The notes beneath the pieces were generated by a model. The model saw only the letters and a program-made list of their open reading frames with translations, was not told where the DNA came from and did no database searches. A stretch of DNA of 8,868 nt from Sphingomonadales bacterium (GTDB taxonomy: Bacteria > Pseudomonadota > Alphaproteobacteria > Sphingomonadales > Sphingomonadaceae): contig JAGXGT010000021.1 of the NCBI GenBank assembly GCA_024636595.1, positions 1-8,868 of the forward strand. Direction: 5' to 3'. Shown in pieces: positions 1-4,891 of the stretch. How positions within the stretch are numbered: position 1 is the stretch's first letter; each line of letters opens with the position of its first letter. Both the position numbers and the translations under genes were made by a program.

Positions 1-19
1 AGATGTGTATAAGAGACAG
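1..19 (+). other. Tn5/Nextera mosaic-end adapter (not genomic)
   Basis: The first 19 bases match the Tn5 mosaic-end sequence used in tagmentation libraries (AGATGTGTATAAGAGACAG). Genomic sequence starts at base 20, inside pheA. This is library-derived sequence left on the contig end. It must not be read as a transposon in the organism. Confidence 0.97.
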
Positions 20-498
20 TCATCGTGCTGGGCGACAAAGGCAGCAGCAGCAGCCGTATCGGCATAGGCCACCGGTATGATTCCGCGCTTGCGCAGATAA
101 TGGCGGCATTGGCCGAGCGCCTGCGGGTGGCTCATCGCCGTATGAACCTCGGCATCGGCAGATTGCGCCATCAGGCAATGCCGGATCGGCATGAAATATT
201 CGTCGACGACATGCAGACCCGATTCGGGCAGCAGGAAATGGATATCAGCAACCCGGCCGTTCAGCGAATTTTCGATCGGGATAATCGCGCAACCGGCCGT
301 GCCATGTTTGACCGCATCGATCGCATCCTCGAACGCGAAACAGGGAACCGGCAGGCCGTCCGGCGCATAGTCGAGCGCGGCGAGATGCGAATTGGCGCCC
401 GGCGCGCCTTGAAAGGCAATCGCCTTTTCCGGCTGTTCAGCGCCTTTTTCGGTCATTTTCCTGACCATGCCCAATGCGTTTTTCGGAAAGCTGTCCAT
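20..498 (-). CDS. pheA: prephenate dehydratase, N-terminal part (cut by window edge)
   Basis: PheA decarboxylates and dehydrates prephenate to phenylpyruvate, the committed step to phenylalanine, in the cytoplasm. The minus-strand frame is open from the ATG at 498 to the adapter junction at 20, giving 159 complete codons and no stop. Visible prephenate-dehydratase motifs are AFQGAPGANS (about residues 28-37), PIENSLNGRVADIHFLLPES (74-92) and MSHPQALGQC (122-131). The rest of the catalytic domain and the expected C-terminal ACT regulatory domain (phenylalanine binding) lie outside the window; the family is usually 280-300 residues. No chorismate mutase domain precedes it, so it is the monofunctional type. 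The start at 498 is preferred because a GAGGG Shine-Dalgarno sits 5 bases upstream. Met11 (468) and Met15 (456) are in-frame alternatives. A GCT/GCC run gives five consecutive alanines near residues 149-153. The gene is divergent from the cytochrome c gene. Confidence 0.95.
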
Positions 499-709
499 CT
501 CGTCCCTCTTCTGCGCTGCTGCGATAGTCGAACGGAGCGCGGCGGGGCAAGAGCGAAGTGGCCTGCCCGTCCGGGTGTGCGTCATTTTGCATGGGCCTGG
601 GCGCAATTTACGGCAATTGAGGCCTTGCGTTGCTCCGTCGCTCTCTTTACAGACAGCACAAATTTGGCAGGCCCTTGGCCGCCGCTCACTCAGGGGTTTG
701 AGACAATAT
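499..709. promoter_or_regulatory. divergent promoter region between pheA and cytochrome c gene
   Basis: These 211 bases separate two divergently transcribed genes and should hold both promoters, but no strong match to the consensus is visible. The best forward candidate is TTGCGT (625-630) with a 17-base spacer to TACAGA (648-653). The best reverse candidate is TTGCCC (550-545) with an 18-base spacer to TATCGC (526-521). Both -10 matches are poor, so only the presence of promoters somewhere here is inferred, not these exact sites. An AGGGG at 692-696 lies about 13 bases before the cytochrome c ATG, which is long for a ribosome-binding site. Confidence 0.3.
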
Positions 710-1315
710 ATGAGCAACAATAACACCATCGCAGGTTGGGTACTGGCTGGCGGCATCGCTGCCCTCGGCTTTTCGATTGTCAGCGGCAAATATTTTCACG
801 CTGGCAAGCACGAACGCCCCGAAGTCATGGGCTATGTGATCGAAGGCGTGGAAACCGCCGATGCTGGCGCTGACGCAGGCCCGTCGATTGAAACCCTGCT
901 GCAAACGGCTGATATCGCTGCCGGTGAAAAAGTCTTCGGCAAATGCGCCGCCTGCCACACCATCAATCAGGGCGGTGCCAATGGCATCGGTCCGAACCTT
1001 TGGGCAGCCATGGGCAAGCCGCACGGCCATGTCGCCGGATTCGCCTATAGCGACGCGCTGAAAAGCATCCCGGGCAACTGGGACTGGACCAGCATGAATG
1101 AATGGCTCACCTCGCCGCGCAAATATGCCGATGGCACGAAGATGACCTTTGCCGGTCTCGGCAAGGCGGAAGACCGGGCCAACCTGATGGTCTATCTAAA
1201 CGCGCAGGGTTCGAATTTGCCGCTGCCGGCGGCACCGGTTGTCGAAGAGACCCCGATTGAAGGCGACGAAGCTGCGGCACCAGAGGCCATAGCGGCAGTA
1301 CCAGCCGAGGAGTAA
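710..1315 (+). CDS. membrane-anchored class I c-type cytochrome
   Basis: This encodes a 201-residue electron carrier that should sit on the periplasmic face of the inner membrane and shuttle electrons between respiratory complexes, as in the CycM/cytochrome c2-c552 group. An uncleaved N-terminal signal anchor is visible (about residues 7-25, GWVLAGGIAALGFSIVSG). It is followed by a short linker and a class I heme c domain with the CAACH heme-binding motif (Cys79, Cys82, His83), a GIGPNLW segment and the axial methionine in KMTF (Met145). A tail of about 35 residues rich in Ala, Pro and Glu ends the protein. The frame is open upstream to 467, but the ATG at 710 is chosen because it places the hydrophobic anchor at the N terminus and avoids overlap with pheA. 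Its 3' end converges on the LOG-family gene with a 16-base gap. The specific redox partners cannot be read from the sequence. Confidence 0.92.
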   Translation: MSNNNTIAGWVLAGGIAALGFSIVSGKYFHAGKHERPEVMGYVIEGVETADAGADAGPSIETLLQTADIAAGEKVFGKCAACHTINQGGANGIGPNLWAAMGKPHGHVAGFAYSDALKSIPGNWDWTSMNEWLTSPRKYADGTKMTFAGLGKAEDRANLMVYLNAQGSNLPLPAAPVVEETPIEGDEAAAPEAIAAVPAEE

Positions 1316-1331
1316 TCCCCATGCGGCAGCG

Positions 1332-2201
1332 TCAGTCACAGCTGAGCCCGTAAAAGCGCTGGATGATGTCCCAGGCCTCGTCGGCGGTTTCGACGAACTG
1401 GAACAGATCGAGATCCTTGCGGCTGATCGTGCCTTCCTCGGCCAGCGCCTCGAAATTGATCACCCGGTTCCAGAAGGCTTCACCGAATAACAAGATCGGC
1501 AGTTTTTCCATCTTGCCGGTCTGGACCAAGGTGACCAGCTCGAGAAATTCGTCCAGCGTGCCGAAGCCGCCCGGGAACACCGCGACCGCTCTGGCACGGA
1601 GCAGGAAGTGCATCTTGCGCAGTGCGAAATAGTGGAACTGGAAACTCAGTGACGGCGTCACATATTCATTGGGCGCCTGTTCATGCGGCAGCACGATATT
1701 GAGCCCGATCGACTCCTTGCCGGCATCGGCAGCACCGCGATTGGCGGCTTCCATGATCGACGGACCGCCGCCGGAGCAGACAACAAAATCACGCTTGCCA
1801 TTCTCGGATATACCGCAAGCGCTCGCCAGCCGCGCCAGTTCGCGGGCTTCGTCATAATATTTGGCTTTCTCTTTCAACCGCTCGGCGATTTTTCGCGATT
1901 CTTCGTCTGCCGCCAGCTCGATCAGCGCATCGGCCTTGCTCGGCTCGGGGATTCGGGCGGACCCGTACATCACCAGTGTCGAGCCGATCCCGGCTTCGTC
2001 GAGCAGCATCTCGGGCTTGAGCAGCTCGAGCTGGAACCGAACCGGGCGCAGCTCTTCGCGGAGCAGGAAATCGGTGTCCTGAAAAGCCAGCCGATAGGCG
2101 GGGTCCCGCGTCTGGGCCGTGCCGACGTCTGCCTTTTCGGCAAATTCGGCTTCCTGCTTGGCGCGGTAAAAGCGGCGGTCGTGGAGATCTTTGTTGGTCA
2201 T
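1332..2201 (-). CDS. LOG/TIGR00730 family Rossmann-fold nucleotide phosphoribohydrolase
   Basis: This is a 289-residue cytoplasmic protein of the LOG ('lysine decarboxylase-like') family. Characterised members hydrolyse nucleoside 5'-monophosphates to base and ribose 5-phosphate, either as cytokinin-activating enzymes or as purine/pyrimidine nucleotide hydrolases. Visible motifs are VMYGSARIPEP (about 77-87, first Rossmann strand and phosphate loop), CSGGGPSIMEAANRGA (142-157), the ALRKMHFLLRAR helix (193-204) and the signature PGGFGTLDE (210-218), which includes the catalytic glutamate. A helical N-terminal extension of about 70 residues precedes the core, making it longer than plant-type LOG proteins of about 200 residues. 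AGGG at 2212-2209 lies 7 bases upstream of the ATG. It follows the extensin-like gene by 49 bases on the same strand, probably in one transcript. The family name is secure; the substrate is not, and 'lysine decarboxylase' would be a misannotation. Confidence 0.92.
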   Translation of the reverse strand: MTNKDLHDRRFYRAKQEAEFAEKADVGTAQTRDPAYRLAFQDTDFLLREELRPVRFQLELLKPEMLLDEAGIGSTLVMYGSARIPEPSKADALIELAADEESRKIAERLKEKAKYYDEARELARLASACGISENGKRDFVVCSGGGPSIMEAANRGAADAGKESIGLNIVLPHEQAPNEYVTPSLSFQFHYFALRKMHFLLRARAVAVFPGGFGTLDEFLELVTLVQTGKMEKLPILLFGEAFWNRVINFEALAEEGTISRKDLDLFQFVETADEAWDIIQRFYGLSCD

Positions 2202-2250
2202 GACTTCGCCCTAGAACAAAGATTTGGGACTGACCAGAGCCGTTATTCGA

Positions 2251-2934
2251 CTATCGGCAATATCCGTTTCCGCTCATATCGAGATGGAAATGGTCGCGGT
2301 GAGCGGCGTTGTAATTGGGGCTGAGAACGGTTCCGAAACGCTTGCAGGCGCTGTCATGGATGGCGGTCAGGAACAGCATTTCCCTGCGACCGCTTTTCCA
2401 GTTATTCTCAACCGTAATCCGGCGACCGTCGGTGAGTACGAAAGCGGACACATCAATCGCATTGGCGTGCGCGTGTTCCGACAATTTACCGGATCCGGCG
2501 ATATTGCGACAACTGTAACTGCCCATGGTTTCAATCCGCTGGAGATCACTACCGAGATATTGCCGCGCGGCGCGTTTCACAGCATATTCGGTCCAGGCCG
2601 CAAATTTGCCAGCCAATTCGCATTTGACTGGTCCGAGGTTGGTCACATCGGCACCGACATCGAGCAGCTTGATACTGTCTATCTGACTGCAACCGCCACC
2701 GAACTGGCGGTTGGGCAACGGAGAAAAACGGATATTGGCCTTGTTGAGGTCACTGAAACATTGGCGAGCGGAAGGACTCGGGTCAAAAGCGCCAAGGCCG
2801 GCGGATGATGAGGGGCGCTGTGCCTGCTCTCCTCGTCCACCCGGTATGGCACCGCAAGCGCTAAGCAGCACGGAAACTACTCCCAACGCAATCATACCGC
2901 GCATCGATCGCGCCACTTCATTCGTGATTTTCAT
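2251..2934 (-). CDS. extensin-like family lipoprotein (LAS-type peptidase fold)
   Basis: This encodes a 227-residue exported lipoprotein of the extensin-like C-terminal family (Pfam Extensin-like_C). The N terminus has a basic start, a hydrophobic stretch (14-24) and the lipobox LSAC with Cys27 as the lipidated residue. A Pro/Ser-rich linker of about 30 residues leads to the conserved domain. That domain carries SEHAHANAIDVSAF (152-165) and AHRDHFHLD (211-219). The His/Asp pattern (His154, Asp161, His215/His217) resembles the zinc site of LAS-type D,D-peptidases such as VanX, so a role on peptidoglycan is an inference. Six further cysteines (59, 82, 105, 142, 197, 226) could form disulfides in the periplasm. 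The start at 2934 has a weak ribosome-binding site; Met11 (2904) would give a compact signal peptide and is an alternative. It is the likely first gene of the unit with the LOG gene. 'Extensin' is a historical family name; no plant link is implied. Confidence 0.88.
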   Translation of the reverse strand: MKITNEVARSMRGMIALGVVSVLLSACGAIPGGRGEQAQRPSSSAGLGAFDPSPSARQCFSDLNKANIRFSPLPNRQFGGGCSQIDSIKLLDVGADVTNLGPVKCELAGKFAAWTEYAVKRAARQYLGSDLQRIETMGSYSCRNIAGSGKLSEHAHANAIDVSAFVLTDGRRITVENNWKSGRREMLFLTAIHDSACKRFGTVLSPNYNAAHRDHFHLDMSGNGYCR

Positions 2935-3014
2935 ATTTGATGATGTGGCAGAAGATGGTTAAAATCGGACTAATTGCGCATCGCAGACAAAAGCTCGCAA
3001 GCCTGACCAATCGA

Positions 3015-3033
3015 TACCGGCGACATGTCGGTA
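3015..3033. repeat. palindrome in divergent intergenic region
   Basis: CGACATGTCG at 3021-3030 is a perfect 10-bp palindrome. It is flanked by TACCG (3015-3019), whose reverse complement CGGTA occupies 3029-3033. The site lies about 85 bases upstream of the extensin-like start codon and could be a dimeric-regulator operator. No regulator family is recognised from it, and a single 10-bp palindrome can occur by chance. Confidence 0.4.
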
Positions 3034-3081
3034 CGGACCAGATGACGGCGTCGCTGTTTCTTCAGCGCAGTTTATCCGGCT

Positions 3082-3130
3082 TTTGGCATTGGAATTATTG
3101 CGAGGCATTATCATATATGCCAAATGCAAT
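3082..3130. repeat. nested inverted repeats over candidate promoter
   Basis: TTTGGCAT (3082-3089) has its exact reverse complement ATGCCAAA at 3117-3124. The same right arm also pairs with GGCAT at 3104-3108 (8-base loop), and ATTGC (3097-3101) pairs with GCAAT (3126-3130) around it. The arrangement spans the predicted -35, -10 and start site, so it could act as an operator or as a 5' UTR hairpin. Function is inferred from position only. Confidence 0.4.
3083..3111 (+). promoter_or_regulatory. candidate sigma-70 promoter for the PepSY-type gene
   Basis: TTGGCA (3083-3088) is followed after 17 bases by CATTAT (3106-3111), matching the -35 and -10 consensus at 5/6 and 4/6 positions with ideal spacing. 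Transcription would start near 3118, leaving a 5' UTR of about 70 bases. The overlapping TATCAT (3109-3114) is an alternative -10 with a longer spacer. Confidence 0.45.
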
Positions 3131-3186
3131 TACCTATTGCCACCAAACGAATCGCTGCCAACCGACTAGCCTTGGAGATGTTTGAA

Positions 3187-3498
3187 ATGAAAAATTCGCT
3201 TTTGTCCGCCGCCGCAGCCACTATTTTGGCCACTGCAGGCTTGTCTGCGCCCGCTCTTGCTACTGGCAAGATGAGCTGCGAAGCCGGACCGCAATCGGGC
3301 TGGAAAACGCGAGCGGATCTGGAAGCCAGCCTGATCAAACAAGGCTGGACGATCAAGAAGTCCAAGGTCGATGGCGGCTGTTACGAAGTCTATGGCACCA
3401 CCCCTGAAGGAGTCCGGGTAGAAGCCTATTTCCATCCCGTTTCCTTAGAAAAACTTCTTGTTTCGCGCCGCGGAGAAATTTTGTTTCGAAAAAAATAG
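3187..3498 (+). CDS. small secreted PepSY-domain-type protein
   Basis: This encodes a 103-residue exported protein. A signal peptide is visible: basic start MKN, an Ala/Leu-rich core, and an APALA cleavage site after about residue 25. The mature part is about 78 residues and resembles a single PepSY-like domain. It has an N-terminal helix (ADLEASLIKQGWTIKKSKVD), a strand pair around GGCYEVYGTTPEGVRVEAYFHP, and a closing SLEKLL segment. Two cysteines in the mature chain (CEAG and GGCYE) could form a disulfide. PepSY domains are small inhibitor or binding modules, often periplasmic; the partner here is unknown. The ATG at 3187 is chosen because GGAG at 3174-3177 is 9 bases upstream and it gives a typical signal peptide. 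The frame is open to 3124, and an in-frame ATG at 3178 sits too close to the Shine-Dalgarno. The serC leader begins right after its stop, with no clear terminator between them. Confidence 0.8.
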   Translation: MKNSLLSAAAATILATAGLSAPALATGKMSCEAGPQSGWKTRADLEASLIKQGWTIKKSKVDGGCYEVYGTTPEGVRVEAYFHPVSLEKLLVSRRGEILFRKK

Positions 3499-3526
3499 CC
3501 GGTATCATTCGCAACCAGAAACGCGC

Positions 3527-3553
3527 TTGACATGCTGCGCCGCACCATACAAA
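3527..3553 (+). promoter_or_regulatory. candidate promoter upstream of serC
   Basis: A perfect TTGACA -35 element lies at 3527-3532, 28 bases after the stop of the PepSY-type gene. The best -10 match is TACAAA (3548-3553), which gives a short 15-base spacer, so the promoter is plausible but not ideal. Transcription would start near 3560, after the first inverted repeat, leaving a leader of about 50 bases. The -10 falls in the loop of the 3537-3560 inverted repeat. Confidence 0.4.
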
Positions 3554-3607
3554 GCGGCGCCGGGCCACGCGGTCCCAACGCCGCGCGAGCTCTCTGTAAG
3601 GAGAAGC
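3537..3607 (+). ncRNA. candidate structured serC leader RNA / cis-regulatory element
   Basis: GCGCCGC (3537-3543) and GCGGCGC (3554-3560) form a perfect 7-bp inverted repeat with a 10-base loop. GGGCC (3562-3566) and GGTCC (3571-3575) form a second short stem. A third stem pairs GCTCTCT (3589-3595) with GGAG (3600-3603) and AGC (3605-3607), with one bulged A and a GTAA tetraloop. This stem buries the serC Shine-Dalgarno AAGGAG at 3598-3603. CGCCGC at 3579-3584 is complementary to GCGGCG at 3554-3559, so a competing fold exists. A conserved serC leader motif upstream of serC genes is described in alphaproteobacteria (Rfam serC); membership is suspected from position and lineage, not shown by alignment. 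If the 3527 promoter is the only one, most of the first stem would be DNA-level only. Confidence 0.5.
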
Positions 3608-3613
3608 GTTAAA

Positions 3614-4786
3614 ATGACTGATACGACTATACCGACGCCAGAATTGCGTCCTGACTGCCCGAATTTCTCTTCGGGTCCGACCGCCAAATTCCCCGGCTGG
3701 TCTCTCGATAAAATCAACACCCTCGCTATGGGACGCTCGCACCGCAGCGCCACCGGCAAAGCCCGGCTGAAATATGCCATCGACCTGAGCCGCGAACTGC
3801 TTGGCATCCCCGATGACTATCTCATCGGCATTGTCCCGGCCTCCGACACCGGCGCAGTTGAACTGGCGATGTGGAACATGCTCGGCGCACGACCGGTTAC
3901 GGTTGCTGCGTGGGAAAGTTTCGGTAACGTGTGGATACAGGACGCGGTCAAGCAGCTGAAGCTGCCCGACCTCACTGTACTGGACGCTGACTATGGCGAA
4001 ATCCCCGACCTGACCACGATCGACAAGGGCGACGATATTGTCTTCACCTGGAACGGCACGACTTCGGGCGCAAAAATTCCCGACACCGACTGGATCGCCG
4101 ATGACCGCGAAGGCGTGACCATCAACGACGCGACCAGCGCCGTATTTGCCCAGCCGATGGATTGGGCCAAGCTAGATGCAACCACCTACAGCTGGCAGAA
4201 AGTCATGGGATCGGAAGCCGGCCACGGCATGCTGATCCTCAGCCCGCGCGCTGTCGAGCGGATTGAAAGCTACAATCCGTCCTGGCCGCTGCCGAAAATC
4301 TTCCGGGTAAAAAAGGGCGATAAGCTCAACACCGCGATTTTCGAAGGCGCGACGATCAACACACCGTCAATGTTGGCTACCGAAGATTATATCGCCTCGC
4401 TGGAATGGGCAAAATCGATTGGCGGCCTGCCGGAACTACACGCCCGCGCCGACCGCAATGCCAAGATCGTCCATGACTGGATCGCGGCCACGCCGTGGAT
4501 GCGCAATATGGTCAGCGATCCGGCAAAATGGACAAACACCGGTGTCTGCATGGTGTTCCAGGGTGACTGGTATGATGGTCTCAATGATGATGCGAAAGCG
4601 TCGGTGCCAAAGAAGATCGCAGGAATGCTCGAGAAAATGGACATTGCCTACGATTTCAACGGCTATCGCGATGCGCCGCCGTCGTTGCGGATCTGGTGCG
4701 GGTCGACCGTCGAGGAAGAAGATATTCGCCGTCTGCTGCTGTGGATCGAATGGGCCTTTGCTCAGGTGAAATCCGAACTTTCCTAG
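3614..4786 (+). CDS. serC: phosphoserine aminotransferase
   Basis: SerC transaminates 3-phosphohydroxypyruvate with glutamate to give O-phosphoserine, the second step of serine synthesis. In bacteria with the DXP-dependent route it also makes 4-phosphohydroxythreonine for pyridoxal phosphate. The product is 390 residues and belongs to the alphaproteobacterial/Methanosarcina-type branch, longer than the E. coli enzyme of about 362. Visible features are NFSSGPTAKFPGW (17-29), the RSHRS segment (41-45), PASDTGAVELAMWNML (75-90), the cofactor contact NDATSA (171-176), and the Schiff-base lysine Lys196 in YSWQKVMGSEAGHG. A C-terminal RIWCGSTVEEEDI (359-371) matches the small domain. The frame is open upstream to 3458, but the ATG at 3614 follows AAGGAG (3598-3603) at 10 bases and starts the conserved region. 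serA follows after 105 bases in the same direction. Confidence 0.97.
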   Translation: MTDTTIPTPELRPDCPNFSSGPTAKFPGWSLDKINTLAMGRSHRSATGKARLKYAIDLSRELLGIPDDYLIGIVPASDTGAVELAMWNMLGARPVTVAAWESFGNVWIQDAVKQLKLPDLTVLDADYGEIPDLTTIDKGDDIVFTWNGTTSGAKIPDTDWIADDREGVTINDATSAVFAQPMDWAKLDATTYSWQKVMGSEAGHGMLILSPRAVERIESYNPSWPLPKIFRVKKGDKLNTAIFEGATINTPSMLATEDYIASLEWAKSIGGLPELHARADRNAKIVHDWIAATPWMRNMVSDPAKWTNTGVCMVFQGDWYDGLNDDAKASVPKKIAGMLEKMDIAYDFNGYRDAPPSLRIWCGSTVEEEDIRRLLLWIEWAFAQVKSELS

Positions 4787-4796
4787 CTTCTGTGTC

Positions 4797-4816
4797 GTCC
4801 CGGCAATGACCGGGGC
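4797..4816. repeat. GC-rich hairpin between serC and serA (REP-like)
   Basis: GTCCCGG (4797-4803) pairs with CCGGGGC (4810-4816) around the loop CAATGA, a 7-bp stem with one G-T pair, 10 bases after the serC stop. No T-run follows, so it is not a canonical intrinsic terminator. The 'gtcCCGGcaatgaCCGGg' pattern resembles short palindromic units scattered between genes in many alphaproteobacteria. It could stabilise the upstream mRNA end or attenuate transcription into serA; whether it is repeated in the genome cannot be seen here. Confidence 0.5.
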
Positions 4817-4845
4817 CCGAAGCCATATCCGAAATATTGGTTTGG

Positions 4846-4865
4846 AGGCCGCCTTGCGCTGGCCT
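4846..4865 (+). repeat. second hairpin in the serA leader
   Basis: AGGCC (4846-4850) and GGCCT (4861-4865) form a perfect 5-bp stem with a 10-base loop, ending 12 bases before the serA Shine-Dalgarno AAGGA (4878-4882). No T-run follows. The stem is short, and function is uncertain. Confidence 0.3.
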
Positions 4866-4891
4866 GACAATCCCAACAAGGAATCCAGAAT

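Larger units (their letters stand above)
2935..3186. other. 252-bp divergent intergenic region
   Basis: This gene-free region lies between the extensin-like gene (minus) and the PepSY-type gene (plus) and must contain promoters for both. It is more AT-rich than the flanking genes toward its right end. It holds a palindrome at 3015-3033 and a promoter/palindrome cluster at 3082-3130, listed separately. Short open frames across it have poor starts and no recognisable protein features. Confidence 0.7.

Noticed and set aside
1..19. Inverted mosaic ends as a native Tn5-like transposon flanking the region
   Set aside because: The right copy continues directly into the commercial read-2 adapter and index, no transposase or cargo gene is present, and both copies are at the very ends of the sequence.
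41..57. CAG/GCA triplet run as a simple-sequence repeat of interest
   Set aside because: It encodes five alanines in pheA in frame and is too short to suggest phase variation.
467..709. Upstream extension of the cytochrome c frame
   Set aside because: The extra 81 residues would overlap the start of pheA and bury the signal anchor in the middle of the protein. The ATG at 710 fits the family.
25..723. Plus-strand open frame of 232 codons at the left end
   Set aside because: It is the antisense shadow of pheA, whose minus-strand translation gives clear prephenate dehydratase motifs. The frame's own product has no recognisable domain and starts 6 bases from adapter.
1316..1331. Bidirectional terminator between the convergent cytochrome c and LOG genes
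   Set aside because: The 16-base gap contains no stem-loop with a T-run on either strand.
1683..2324. Plus-strand open frame of 213 codons across the LOG gene
   Set aside because: Antisense to a well-supported LOG-family gene. The composition is that of a shadow frame, and no domain is recognisable.
2224..2808. Plus-strand open frame of 194 codons across the extensin-like gene
   Set aside because: The minus strand encodes a lipoprotein with a lipobox and conserved family motifs. The plus-strand frame has none and begins inside the intergenic gap without a ribosome-binding site.
2937..3185. 82-codon plus-strand open frame in the intergenic region
   Set aside because: No ribosome-binding site, unusual residue content (many Arg, His, Trp, Cys), and it overlaps the promoter candidates and the ribosome-binding site of the PepSY-type gene.
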